Shown here: positions 45,338 through 56,557 of the stretch, piece after piece
How the letters are laid out: every line of letters starts with the position of its first letter
How positions within the stretch are numbered: the stretch's first letter is position 1
Origin: Anoxybacteroides rupiense
Lineage (GTDB): Bacteria > Bacillota > Bacilli > Bacillales > Anoxybacillaceae
Assembly: GCF_014196195.1 (NCBI RefSeq)
Contig: NZ_JACIDF010000004.1
Span: 186,001-250,000 of the forward strand
Direction of reading: 5' to 3'
DNA: 64,000 nucleotides
Position numbers and translations under genes: made by a program
The notes under the pieces: model-generated
Seen by the model: only the letters and a program-made list of their open reading frames with translations
Databases searched by the model: none
What the model was told of the DNA's origin: nothing

Positions 45338-47701
45338 TCAATTGTGGTCGATCCATAAGATGTTCTGCTTATCATCCCATCTACCATGTTGCTCGTTTCC
45401 ATCGACGATCACAGTCGTCTGTGCCGTTCCTCCATGAATCGCAAATGACAGCTTCCAGTCTGGCCGGTACTCCCCTTCCGTTTTCGTGTCAATCCGAACA
45501 ATATTCTCATCATACCTTATATCCAAATGCAAACGGAAATAAATTCCTTTCTCATAAGCAAACGTTTGTCCATCATCATCATATATCGTATATGCGGTTT
45601 TTCCATCACACTTTTTATATAAGCGCACGATGCGCTGTTCATCCGGCATATCAGTAGAACGTCTTGCATTGGCAAGCGCAATGGCTGAGCCTTGCTTCAC
45701 AAAAATTGGGAGCTTGTCTAATTCCGCATGAACCAGATGGTATTGACCTCCCTCCCAAACGGTATCTGTCCAATAATCGATCCACTTCCCTCTCGGCAAA
45801 TATACGGCTCGATAAGCGGTGTTAGGCGTCATAATCGGAGCAACCAACACATTGTCACCAAGCAAAAATTCATCATAAAGATTATACGTATGAGGATCAT
45901 CCGGATACTCAAAAAGCAAAGGTCGCATGACAGGAGCACCTGTCTCATGAGCTTCTGCAAAAAGCGTGTATAAATACGGCAACCATTCGTAGCGCATCTG
46001 GATATATTGTTTGATAATTCGCTCATACTTTTCAGCAAACGCCCACGGTTCTTGCCGGCGGAATCCGATCGCACAATGATTGCGAAAATATGGAGTAAAC
46101 GCCCCCACCTGCGTCCAACGTGCTAAAAGCTCCCCGTTCGTATCGTGAGCAAACCCGCCAACATCCGCTCCGCAAAACGCTACGCCTGATAATCCTAAAT
46201 TCATGCACATTGGCAACGACATTTGCAAATGCTCCCAAAAGCTGCGATTATCTCCCGTCCATACAGCTGCATAGCGTTGGATACCTGAGAAACCGGCACG
46301 CGTTAACAAGAACGGACGCTTTCCGTTCAACAGCTTTTTCATGCCAGTGTATGTCGCTTCTCCCATCATCAATCCGTAAAGGTTATGAAGTTCACGATGC
46401 GTTTTCGGATTTCCATCGTTATCATGCATCACAGTAATATCCATCGTTTTTGTTTCATTAAACACAGACGGTTCGTTCATATCGTTCCAAATACCTTCGA
46501 TGCCTAAATCAGCATAAAACCGATGCTTGTCGCCCCACCAGCTTCTCGCTTGTTCATTTGTGAAATCCGGAAACGCGCTTTTTCCTGGCCAGACCTCCCC
46601 AATGAAAAGATTTCCCTCCATGTATTTGCAAAAATAATCGTCCCTTACTCCTTCTTGATAAATGGCGTATTCAGGATCCACCTTTACCCCAGGATCTACA
46701 ATCGGAACAACACGAACCCCTTCCTGTTTCAAATCGGCAATCAGCTGCTTCGGATTCGGAAAGCGGTTTCTATCAAATGTAAACACACGATAGCCATCCA
46801 TATAATGGATATCTAAATACACCGCATCAAGCGGAATATCTTTTTCTATAAACGTCTGCACCAGTTCTCTTACTTCCTGCTCCGTTTCATAGCTATAGCG
46901 CGATTGATGATAGCCGAGCGCCCATTTAGGAGGAATCGGCATTTTTCCTGTCAGATTCGTATATTGCTTCAATACATCGCGCGGAGTCGGACCGGCAAAT
47001 ACATAATAATCAATCGGTCCGCCCTCCGCCGCGAAGCAATATTCATCTTCGAACGTTTGAAAATCAAATATGGTCCGATACGTATTGTCAAAAAACAAAC
47101 CGTGTGCCCATCCATTCCGCAACGTCATAAAATACGGATGAGACTGATAAAGAGGGTCCGTTTCCGGATTATGCGGCGCATACACATCTGTATTCCACAT
47201 GGTCCATTTTTCACCGCGCTTATTCAGAAATCCGGTTTTTTCACCGAGCCCATAAAAATGGTCGGCCTGATCCATTCCTTTATAACAGTAAACATCACCT
47301 TCATAAGTGAAGGCCATCCCTCTCGCTTCCTCCCCTACAAGCAAACGGCCCGCTTGATCATAAATCTGCACACGAAAGGGCCGTTTTTTCACTACCACTT
47401 TCATTTGTGGTGAAGCCAGCTCTACCTGTTCCTCTGTTTCATGCACATCCACTTTTACCTTTTTTGGCTGCATGACGACGGCACGGCTTGTTTTCATGCT
47501 CGTTTCGCCAAAAGGATTAAAAGCGACGCGGACGATAGGATGATCATAAAACTGAACGTTCACTACACCTGCATCACATCGGAAGAAAAGCACTTCATCT
47601 TTACAGGAAAAAGCCAGCATGTTTCCGATATCGATTACATTCCGTTTACGCCGCTTTCCCTCGCGATCCGGCAAAATAGCAAAGCTTGTATCTTCCAGCA
47701 T
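45338..47701 (-). CDS. Alpha-glucosidase, glycoside hydrolase family 31
   Basis: This 787-residue GH31 enzyme shows the nucleophile Asp in GIWNDMNEPSVF and the acid/base Asp region VWTGDNRSFWEHL, with SGVAFCGADVGGF. It lacks a signal peptide, so it acts in the cytoplasm on imported maltodextrins, removing terminal glucose. AGGAGGGAG precedes the ATG. Confidence 0.92.
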   Translation of the reverse strand: MLEDTSFAILPDREGKRRKRNVIDIGNMLAFSCKDEVLFFRCDAGVVNVQFYDHPIVRVAFNPFGETSMKTSRAVVMQPKKVKVDVHETEEQVELASPQMKVVVKKRPFRVQIYDQAGRLLVGEEARGMAFTYEGDVYCYKGMDQADHFYGLGEKTGFLNKRGEKWTMWNTDVYAPHNPETDPLYQSHPYFMTLRNGWAHGLFFDNTYRTIFDFQTFEDEYCFAAEGGPIDYYVFAGPTPRDVLKQYTNLTGKMPIPPKWALGYHQSRYSYETEQEVRELVQTFIEKDIPLDAVYLDIHYMDGYRVFTFDRNRFPNPKQLIADLKQEGVRVVPIVDPGVKVDPEYAIYQEGVRDDYFCKYMEGNLFIGEVWPGKSAFPDFTNEQARSWWGDKHRFYADLGIEGIWNDMNEPSVFNETKTMDITVMHDNDGNPKTHRELHNLYGLMMGEATYTGMKKLLNGKRPFLLTRAGFSGIQRYAAVWTGDNRSFWEHLQMSLPMCMNLGLSGVAFCGADVGGFAHDTNGELLARWTQVGAFTPYFRNHCAIGFRRQEPWAFAEKYERIIKQYIQMRYEWLPYLYTLFAEAHETGAPVMRPLLFEYPDDPHTYNLYDEFLLGDNVLVAPIMTPNTAYRAVYLPRGKWIDYWTDTVWEGGQYHLVHAELDKLPIFVKQGSAIALANARRSTDMPDEQRIVRLYKKCDGKTAYTIYDDDGQTFAYEKGIYFRLHLDIRYDENIVRIDTKTEGEYRPDWKLSFAIHGGTAQTTVIVDGNEQHGRWDDKQNILWIDHN

Positions 47702-47713
47702 CTTTTCTCCCTC

Positions 47714-49255
47714 CTACCTAGACCGTTTGGCACGCTTTTTCGCATAGTATAAAAACAATCCAAACAAGACATAAACAGCAATGAGCGCAGCGATAAATGG
47801 AATATTCAGACCCGTCTTTTTGGCAAGCACGTAAATTTCTGCTGTTTCCCTATCCGAAATCAAGTTATACCCGTTTTTGCTGCTTCGCACTAAATCGCCA
47901 GATAACAGTCCTCTCAACTCTTTTCCAGGGGCAAGCTGAGCGTTTGTTAAATGGACTTTTTGCGTTTTGTTTGTATTATTTATCGCGATGACAGCTGTTT
48001 CTCCCTTATATGTTCGTTTAAAAACAGCCATTCCCTTCTTTTCGTACAAGAGAGTAAAATCCCCCCGCCGCAAAGAAGGTAATTGCCCGCGCAGTTCTCC
48101 TAATTTTTTTATATAGTTCACCACTTCATCATCGGTGCGGAAATTCATAAGGCGATGATTATCAGGAGCCTTTCCTCCGTCTAACACAATTTCTGTTCCG
48201 TAATAGACAATAGGAACGCCTGGCGCTGAAAATAAATAAGCTAGACTAAGCTTCATTCTTGTTATCGGATTTTGCTTGTTTTCTAAAGCAAGCCTTGTGA
48301 ATCGAACAGTTCTGTCATTGTCCAAAAACGTACCTAACAAATAAGGATGATCATAATAAGAGACATTGTTCTTCCAAACACGATAAAGCGGCGCAAGCGA
48401 TTGATTCACATTGCTCAATACCTTTGACGCTTCATTATAAAAAGGATAATCAAGAAAACCATCGATTCCATCCTTCTCATAATCGGCTATATAACGTGGA
48501 TCATTGCTGTCTATTCCTCCAAGCAGATAAAAGTCTTTCTTTACTGCTTTGACTTCATTTGAAAACTCCTGCCAAAACGATTTAGGCACATGTCCAGCGT
48601 CATCAAGATAATAACCATCAATATCCGTTTCTTTTATCCACCATTTAGCAGCATCAATCAAATAACGTTTCACTTCCGGATTTTCTTGCGCAAGATCTGG
48701 CAACCCATTTAACCAGCCGGTCTCTATTTGCCGCGGATTATTCCAGTCTGAAATCTCCCTTTTCTCATGATACCAATCTTTTTTCGCCGGATCGTTTACC
48801 CACGGATGGCGAGATGACGTATGATTCGTCACAAAATCCAAAATCACCTTCATATGACGCTTATGCGCTTCTTTCACCAATGTTTTTAAATCGCTGAGCG
48901 TTCCAAAACGCGGATCGACTTTATAAAAATCCGTAACCTTCTTTCCTTGATAATCCCCTGGCTCCGTTTGAAAAATCGGCGTCAGTCGAATCGCTGTAAA
49001 TCCCATGCTTTGAATATAATCCAGTTTAGCTGTAATTCCCTTTAAATCCCCTCCGAAATAGGCGTGAGGATCTTTGACATTGACACCTTGGTCGTTTGTC
49101 GAATCCAAATTGTTAAATCGGTCAACCATCATAAAGTAGACGGTTTCGTCTTGCCATGTCCGCTTTTCATTTGTGTCTGCCTGTGCAGGAATGGCAAATG
49201 AAAGTAAAAAAAGAAGCGCTAAACTAGAAGCAAATGCTCGTTTCAACCTTCCCAC
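47714..49255 (-). CDS. Membrane-anchored GH13 protein with degenerate active site
   Basis: This 513-residue protein has a signal peptide (cut after AQA, about 26), a GH13 barrel and a C-terminal membrane segment (IPFIAALIAVYVLFGLFLYY) with a basic tail. Region I (DFVTNH, 140-145) is intact. Asp218 stands at the nucleophile position, but the invariant Arg two before it is Tyr (GYYLD). The acid/base Glu is Gly247 (LLGGIDS), and the His-Asp of region IV is Asp314-Arg315 (FLDNDRTVRF). Two of the three catalytic residues are absent, so hydrolysis is doubtful; a surface glucan-binding role is possible. The start is GTG. Confidence 0.85.
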   Translation of the reverse strand: MGRLKRAFASSLALLFLLSFAIPAQADTNEKRTWQDETVYFMMVDRFNNLDSTNDQGVNVKDPHAYFGGDLKGITAKLDYIQSMGFTAIRLTPIFQTEPGDYQGKKVTDFYKVDPRFGTLSDLKTLVKEAHKRHMKVILDFVTNHTSSRHPWVNDPAKKDWYHEKREISDWNNPRQIETGWLNGLPDLAQENPEVKRYLIDAAKWWIKETDIDGYYLDDAGHVPKSFWQEFSNEVKAVKKDFYLLGGIDSNDPRYIADYEKDGIDGFLDYPFYNEASKVLSNVNQSLAPLYRVWKNNVSYYDHPYLLGTFLDNDRTVRFTRLALENKQNPITRMKLSLAYLFSAPGVPIVYYGTEIVLDGGKAPDNHRLMNFRTDDEVVNYIKKLGELRGQLPSLRRGDFTLLYEKKGMAVFKRTYKGETAVIAINNTNKTQKVHLTNAQLAPGKELRGLLSGDLVRSSKNGYNLISDRETAEIYVLAKKTGLNIPFIAALIAVYVLFGLFLYYAKKRAKRSR

Positions 49256-49345
49256 TCCCTATCTATTTCGAGTCTACTTACTGTTTTAATATAGCTCGAA
49301 ATAGCATGAAAGGAAAGAACTTGAACGGTTCTTTCCCCCTCTTTC

Positions 49346-50188
49346 TTATCCTTTTGTTCCGCCAGCTGTCAATCCCGATACAAAATATTTTTGGAACGAA
49401 AGGAACAGGATCGCAATCGGCAGAGCGATCAGCACAGAACCAGCAGCAAACGTTGTAAATTCACTTCCAAATTGCTTTGCGACCAAGTCATACAGCCCAA
49501 CAGCCAGCGTATACTTTTCTTTGCTGCGAAGCAGAACGCTGGCCAAAATAAAATCGGCAAACGGTCCCGTAAAAGTAAATAGCGCCACAACCGCAATGAT
49601 CGGTTTAGCCAACGGCATAATAATTTGCCAAAAAATGCGCAGATGTCCGGCACCGTCGATTCTCGCAGATTCATCAAGCTCTCTCGGAATCGTATCTAAA
49701 TAACCTTTCATCAACCAAGTGTTCATCGGGATAAATCCGCCTACATAAACAAGAATCAGCCCTAAATGCGTATCAATTAATTTTGTGAGCAGCCCTAAAA
49801 CATAAATAGCAATTAATGCGGCGAAGTTCGGAATCATTTGCAAAATCAAGAAGGTGATTAAACCATTTTTCCTTCCGATAAAACGGTAGCGGGAAAATGA
49901 ATAGGCCGTCAAACTTACGAGAATAACAGAAAAAACCATCGTGAGTGTAGAGATTTTTAAAGAGTTCCAGTACCAGCGTAAATAATCGCTTTGATCAGGG
50001 TCGAACAGCTCTTTATAATGAGCAAGCGTTGCATTCTCCGGGATCATCTTCGACCCCGACAAGCTCTGCCCGGGATTAAACGAAGAGCCAATAACCCAAA
50101 GAAGCGGATACACAATAATGGCGGCGACCACTAAAATCACGATATACGACAAGGTTAAACGAATGATTTTTCGTCTTTTCATGCCCAT
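49346..50188 (-). CDS. malG: Maltodextrin ABC permease, MalG type
   Basis: This 280-residue protein has six membrane segments and the EAA loop region (LDESARIDGAGHLRIFWQIIMPLAKP), as in MalG/MdxG. It pairs with MalF, one base apart. Confidence 0.92.
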   Translation of the reverse strand: MGMKRRKIIRLTLSYIVILVVAAIIVYPLLWVIGSSFNPGQSLSGSKMIPENATLAHYKELFDPDQSDYLRWYWNSLKISTLTMVFSVILVSLTAYSFSRYRFIGRKNGLITFLILQMIPNFAALIAIYVLGLLTKLIDTHLGLILVYVGGFIPMNTWLMKGYLDTIPRELDESARIDGAGHLRIFWQIIMPLAKPIIAVVALFTFTGPFADFILASVLLRSKEKYTLAVGLYDLVAKQFGSEFTTFAAGSVLIALPIAILFLSFQKYFVSGLTAGGTKG

Positions 50189-50189
50189 T

Positions 50190-51473
50190 TCACATCATAT
50201 CCTCTTCTTTAAATGATCTCGTTCTTCTAAACTGCCATAAAGCAACGGAGACAACAACAAGCGATAAAAGCAAGGTTACAGCCGCGGCTTTCGAATATTG
50301 TGCCGACGTCATCGTCAGACGATAGATCCAAGAGATTAAAATATCGGTCGCACCGGCGTTTTGGCCCGAGACCGCCGGCCCTCCGCCATTAAACAAGTAA
50401 ATAATGTTAAAGTTATTAAAATTAAACGTATACTGCGTAATTAAAATAGGAGCGACTGTATAAAGAACGAGAGGAAGCGTGATTTTTGTGAATTTTTGCC
50501 ATGCTGTAGCTCCATCTACCGTTGCCGCTTCATACAATTCACTTGGAATCGATTGCAACACACCCGTTGTCATCGCAAAAATGAATGGAAAACCAAGCCA
50601 TGTTTGAATGAAAATCAGCGCCACCTTTGTCCAAAATGGGTTTGTCATCCAATCAATAGCCGGAAGCCCCAAGGAAGCTAAAATGGTTTGATTGACCGCG
50701 CCAAAAGATTCATTAAACATGCCCGCAAAAATCAAAATAGTCACAAACGCCGGAACGGCCCAAGGCAAAATAAAAATAGTTCGGATAATCGCTTTTCCTT
50801 TTAAATCTTTTTGATTGACGAGAATCGCTAGGAAAATGCCAAGAGCAATTTGCAAGGTAGTCGCACCAAACGTCCAAATAATCGTCCATGCCAATACGTT
50901 AATAAACGTTTTCCGCCAAAGGTCAAGCTTCACTAAATCAACAAAGTTTTGCAAGCCAACCCAATCGACTAATTTAGCTGGCGGCGTATGATACAAATCG
51001 TAGTTTGTAAACGCAAGCAGCACAACGAAAATAATCGGAAAAACAACGACAAAAATGAGCAAAATAAATCCCGGCGAGATCATTAAATAAGGAAATCCGC
51101 TATCGACAAGCGTTTGATATTGTTCACGCAGCGAGTTGATTTTTAAGCCAAGGTCGCGTTTTTGTCCGTTTTTATACGCATCCTGCAAATTAAACGCATA
51201 AAACCCGAGGCCAAATACGAGCACGATCGCCGCTAAAATCCCTTCCACCAACAAAAAAATGGAATGATCACGCGGGACTATTTCACCAAGCGTCACTAAT
51301 CCCCACAAACCGATATCCAATAAATCATGAAAGACAATAAAAAAAGAAACCGTTAATACAAGAAAGAAAATACCTTTCATATATTGGCGGTTGTATAGCT
51401 GTCCGAGTCCCGGAATAATCGATAAACCAAGCGCAATCTTCCGATGACGAGATTGATAGATAGTCGACTCCAC
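50190..51473 (-). CDS. malF: Maltodextrin ABC permease, MalF type
   Basis: This 427-residue permease has eight or so membrane segments and the EAA loop ELYEAATVDGATAWQKFTKITLPL. The N-terminal extension with GLGQLYNRQYMKGIFFL resembles MdxF. The start is GTG after AAAGGAGGGG. No ATPase gene is present; such Bacillus systems use the shared MsmX ATPase. Confidence 0.92.
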   Translation of the reverse strand: MESTIYQSRHRKIALGLSIIPGLGQLYNRQYMKGIFFLVLTVSFFIVFHDLLDIGLWGLVTLGEIVPRDHSIFLLVEGILAAIVLVFGLGFYAFNLQDAYKNGQKRDLGLKINSLREQYQTLVDSGFPYLMISPGFILLIFVVVFPIIFVVLLAFTNYDLYHTPPAKLVDWVGLQNFVDLVKLDLWRKTFINVLAWTIIWTFGATTLQIALGIFLAILVNQKDLKGKAIIRTIFILPWAVPAFVTILIFAGMFNESFGAVNQTILASLGLPAIDWMTNPFWTKVALIFIQTWLGFPFIFAMTTGVLQSIPSELYEAATVDGATAWQKFTKITLPLVLYTVAPILITQYTFNFNNFNIIYLFNGGGPAVSGQNAGATDILISWIYRLTMTSAQYSKAAAVTLLLSLVVVSVALWQFRRTRSFKEEDMM

Positions 51474-51786
51474 ATAAGCCCCTCCTTTCTAACATATCAC
51501 CACTCACAACCAGTTCATATTTGAGAATGTTAGATTCATCGCCTGCAAATATCAGTTCAGCATCCAATCCTTTTCTATCATCAAAAGTTCTATCGGCCAT
51601 AAAAGCATAGTTCGGCAAATGCGATAGGCGTGTGAAAACGTGAAAGCCATCCATACTATAAACGCCCGTGCAAAACATGGAGCCCAGCAGAAGCAAGGAA
51701 CCTTTTCACTTTCCTGTTTGATCGGCAAATGGGTTTTTCTTGATGCATCAATATGGACCCCTAAAGCGGGCCGATCACTACCGATT

Positions 51787-51803
51787 TCGATAGTCGGTCG
51801 ACC
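51787..51803 (+). repeat. Short dispersed motif TTTCGAyrGyCGrkCGAyCG, copy 1
   Basis: TTTCGATAGTCGGTCGACCG here resembles 56498-56517 (TTTCGACGGCCGGGCGATCG) and 61336-61355 (TTTCGACGGTCGAGCGATCG). All three are intergenic and on the same strand. Confidence 0.55.
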
Positions 51804-51814
51804 GAACAGCATTG

Positions 51815-51842
51815 CTTCCAGACAAATGAATTTGTCTGGAAG
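51815..51842. terminator. Hairpin between malE and malF
   Basis: CTTCCAGACAAAT is perfectly complementary to ATTTGTCTGGAAG around GA. No T tail follows on either strand, so partial termination or RNA-stabilising action is likely. Confidence 0.55.
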
Positions 51843-51987
51843 TAGCTGATTGCTCGGTTCCTGGTCACGTTTTGGCGTGACTGAGACAAGGCAGCGACTT
51901 TCCTTCGACCGCCAATTTTCCACCAATCATTTGTTTCATCTTCAAGTTGTCTTATTGCCGATCTCGTAAAAGAGAGGCGCTCCCTTT

Positions 51988-53283
51988 TTACTCGCCTGAA
52001 TGATTCGTTTCGATATTGGTTTGAATGGTTTTCACCGCTTCATCTAATGCTTTCTTCGGCTTTATCTTTTGGTTCGCCACTAATTGCAGAGCGGTTGCCA
52101 TCGGGCCCCATACTTCAGACATTTCCGGAATATTCGGCATCGGAACCGCGTATTGGGATTGAATCGCCACAGCCTTGGCCCCTTCATCTTCTGCAATAAG
52201 CGGATCATCAACGAGAGCTTTAACCGGCGGAATCTCTTTTGTTAATTCAAAGCGCTTTTTCGCACTTTCTTCATTCGTTAAAAACTCAATTAATTTCGTC
52301 GCCCATTCTGGGTTTTTGGAAAAAGCAGACACATGCCATCCTTTTACGCCCATAAACGTTTTCACATGTTCTCCGTTTGGCAATGTTGGCATCGGTGCAA
52401 CTCCAATTTCAATTCCCGCATCACGCATTCCTTGAAATGCCCATGGTCCATTCATGACAGAGGCTACCTTTCCTTCATTAAACAGGCCATCCATCGTCGA
52501 ACCGCCGTTTTCACCGATAATTCCTTTCGGGAATAATTCTTTATACCATTTTTGGATGTATTCAGCTCCCTTGACTGCCCCATCGTTATTTAAACCGAGA
52601 TTTTTCGGATCCAATGTGCCGTTATCCTCTTTAAATACATAGCCGCCCATGCCGGCAATCACACCGTGTGCAAAATAAAAGTTATCCCAAAGAGCTAAAA
52701 ATCCGTATTTGTCTCCTTTTGTAAAGCCCTTCGCAAATTGATACAGCTCATCCATCGTTTCCGGCGCTTTATCCATCAGCTTTTTATTATAGATAAATAC
52801 CGGGGTTTCTACGGCCTTTGGCAGCCCATAAAGCTTTCCTTTATAGGTCTCCGCTTTGATAGAGGATTCTGTAAACTGATCTAATACGGATGGATCAACG
52901 TTGATTTCACGAATGAGTCCTTCCGTTACAAGCTGGCCGATCTGGTCATGAGGCACTGTAATCACATCGGGACCTGTGCCTGCCGGGCCATCTAAACGCA
53001 ATTGTTCCCGTTGCTTTGTCGCCATCTCTACTTCTTTATACTCGACTTTAATCCCATATTTTTCTTCAAACGCTTTAATGGCTGGCTCAAGCGCTACTCC
53101 CCGCTTGACATCTTCCCAAACAACAAGCTTATCTGGCTTAGGAGGCATGCTGTTTTCTGATGTTTCCGTTTGCTTATTCCCTTCATTTGGATTCGTCTTC
53201 GTTGTTTCCCCATCAGGTCCGCACCCTGCCAACACCCCTGTCGTCAATGCGAGCGAGGAAAAAAGAGATACCATCCTTTTCAT
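51988..53283 (-). CDS. malE: Maltodextrin-binding lipoprotein, MalE type
   Basis: This 431-residue protein has a signal with lipobox VLAGC, then the solute-binding fold type 1 (KLVVWEDVKRGVALEPAIKAFEEKYGIKVEY; GTGPDVITVPHDQIGQL; FNEGKVASVMNGPWA). It captures maltodextrins for MalFG. It is the first gene of the minus-strand operon. Confidence 0.93.
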   Translation of the reverse strand: MKRMVSLFSSLALTTGVLAGCGPDGETTKTNPNEGNKQTETSENSMPPKPDKLVVWEDVKRGVALEPAIKAFEEKYGIKVEYKEVEMATKQREQLRLDGPAGTGPDVITVPHDQIGQLVTEGLIREINVDPSVLDQFTESSIKAETYKGKLYGLPKAVETPVFIYNKKLMDKAPETMDELYQFAKGFTKGDKYGFLALWDNFYFAHGVIAGMGGYVFKEDNGTLDPKNLGLNNDGAVKGAEYIQKWYKELFPKGIIGENGGSTMDGLFNEGKVASVMNGPWAFQGMRDAGIEIGVAPMPTLPNGEHVKTFMGVKGWHVSAFSKNPEWATKLIEFLTNEESAKKRFELTKEIPPVKALVDDPLIAEDEGAKAVAIQSQYAVPMPNIPEMSEVWGPMATALQLVANQKIKPKKALDEAVKTIQTNIETNHSGE

Positions 53284-55372
<2,089 letters not shown>

Positions 55373-55374
<2 letters not shown>

Positions 55375-55397
55375 AGCGAGGAAGCATCTCCTCGCTT
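55373..55397. terminator. Convergent terminator of neopullulanase and yisR
   Basis: AAAGCGAG pairs with CTCGCTTT across a short loop, overlapping the neopullulanase stop region. Confidence 0.75.
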
Positions 55398-55398
55398 T

Positions 55399-56262
55399 TC
55401 ATATGCGGTAAACGATGCGGCGGTACTCTGTTGGCGTCACTCCCTCCACTTTTTTAAACAAGCGGGAAAAGTAAGCGGCATCTTCAATCCCTACCCGCTT
55501 GGCGATGGAATCAATCGTATCGTTCGTTTCTGCCAGCTGCTTTTTCGCCTGAGCTATCCGATAGTAATGCAAATATTGCATGACGCTCATTCCCATCGTT
55601 TTTTGCATGCAGCGCGTGATATAGTCTGGATGAAAGCGCAACGATCGAGCTAATTTTTTCATCTCAAAAGGCTCACGATAGTACTTATGGATATATTGAA
55701 CAGCTTCGGCACATACTTTTTCTGATGCCGTTGGAATGTCCAATGCTTGTTTCTGAAGCTGCACGAGAAACTCCGCGAAATAAATTTGCTGTTTAAGCGC
55801 ACGATCAGGAGAGCTATCGTGCTCTAAATGAACCACTTGTTCCAGCAATTGCTCCATTCTTTCTTTTTGCTTCATTACCCCAAACTGCGGCAAGTAAAAT
55901 TGATATTGTGCTGCCTCTACATATGATGCTTCTCGTTCCATTACATCATGCCAAGCGATTTCTCCTTTAGGAAGGATCTCATAATGTTGCTCCATGGTGA
56001 AATGAAGCCAGACAAACAAGGTATCTTCCACACATGGGCGATAACCATAATGTCCGCGTTGCGGTATCAGAATCATATAGGTTCCTTCTTTTACTTCAAA
56101 TAGCTGATCTTCCTCTGCCATAAATAAGCAGCCTCGCTTTACATACAGCAAATCAAATACTGAAAAAGTTCGCTTGAAGTGTTTTTTTCCTTGCACAAAC
56201 ATCGCCTCTCCTCCCTTAATAAAGGTCGGAAAAGGCGGACACCTAAAGGCAATATGCCGCAT
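55399..56262 (-). CDS. yisR: AraC-family regulator YisR
   Basis: This 287-residue regulator has an N-terminal cupin-like sensing domain and a C-terminal double HTH (FHPDYITRCMQKTMGMSVMQY; VGIEDAAYFSRLFKKVEGVTPTEYR). The ATG at 56262 has AAAGAGGAG upstream. yisR and yisQ neighbour asnO here as in B. subtilis. The ligand is unknown. Confidence 0.85.
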   Translation of the reverse strand: MRHIAFRCPPFPTFIKGGEAMFVQGKKHFKRTFSVFDLLYVKRGCLFMAEEDQLFEVKEGTYMILIPQRGHYGYRPCVEDTLFVWLHFTMEQHYEILPKGEIAWHDVMEREASYVEAAQYQFYLPQFGVMKQKERMEQLLEQVVHLEHDSSPDRALKQQIYFAEFLVQLQKQALDIPTASEKVCAEAVQYIHKYYREPFEMKKLARSLRFHPDYITRCMQKTMGMSVMQYLHYYRIAQAKKQLAETNDTIDSIAKRVGIEDAAYFSRLFKKVEGVTPTEYRRIVYRI

Positions 56263-56385
56263 AATCACTCTCCTCTTTATGTCGGAAATATACAAATCGA
56301 ATCGTGTTGCTCCCTTTTATTATGCCGTAAAATCGATACACTGAATATAGCTTTTATTTATAAAAAAATCGGCATCAATCAAAAT

Positions 56386-56400
56386 CGAAAACGTTTCAAT
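56386..56400. promoter_or_regulatory. cre-like / LacI-type palindrome
   Basis: CGAAAACGTTTCAA closely fits the catabolite response element TGWAANCGNTNWCA read on the minus strand. It lies between yisR and yisQ. The role is inferred. Confidence 0.4.
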
Positions 56401-56497
56401 CGATGAAAGAACTAGATTTATATATACCAGGATCAAATGCCGTTTATTTAAGTTTGATGCATCCACGTTTTTTGTTCTCAAATGAGATGATGATCAC

Positions 56498-56517
56498 CGA
56501 TTTCGACGGCCGGGCGA
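56498..56517 (+). repeat. Short dispersed motif, copy 2
   Basis: TTTCGACGGCCGGGCGATCG matches copies at 51787 and 61336. It sits about 30 nt before the yisQ ribosome binding site. Confidence 0.5.
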
Positions 56518-56557
56518 TCGACTGCCGTCGCTTTCAGCTATAAAGGAGGGAACGATT

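Larger units (their letters stand above)
51474..51987. other. Unusual 514-base gap between malE and malF
   Basis: The gap contains a repeat motif (about 51787-51803), an adjoining hairpin (51815-51842), and no supported gene; open frames on the minus strand have no family features. A hairpin here would cut readthrough so that the binding protein MalE is made in excess over the permeases. Confidence 0.6.

Noticed and set aside
46904-47413. 169-residue frame opposite the GH31 gene
   Set aside because: Antisense shadow of a well-supported gene with a basic, low-information composition.
51552-51926. 124-residue open frame between malE and malF
   Set aside because: No ribosome binding site, no family features, and it spans a perfect hairpin and a dispersed repeat motif.
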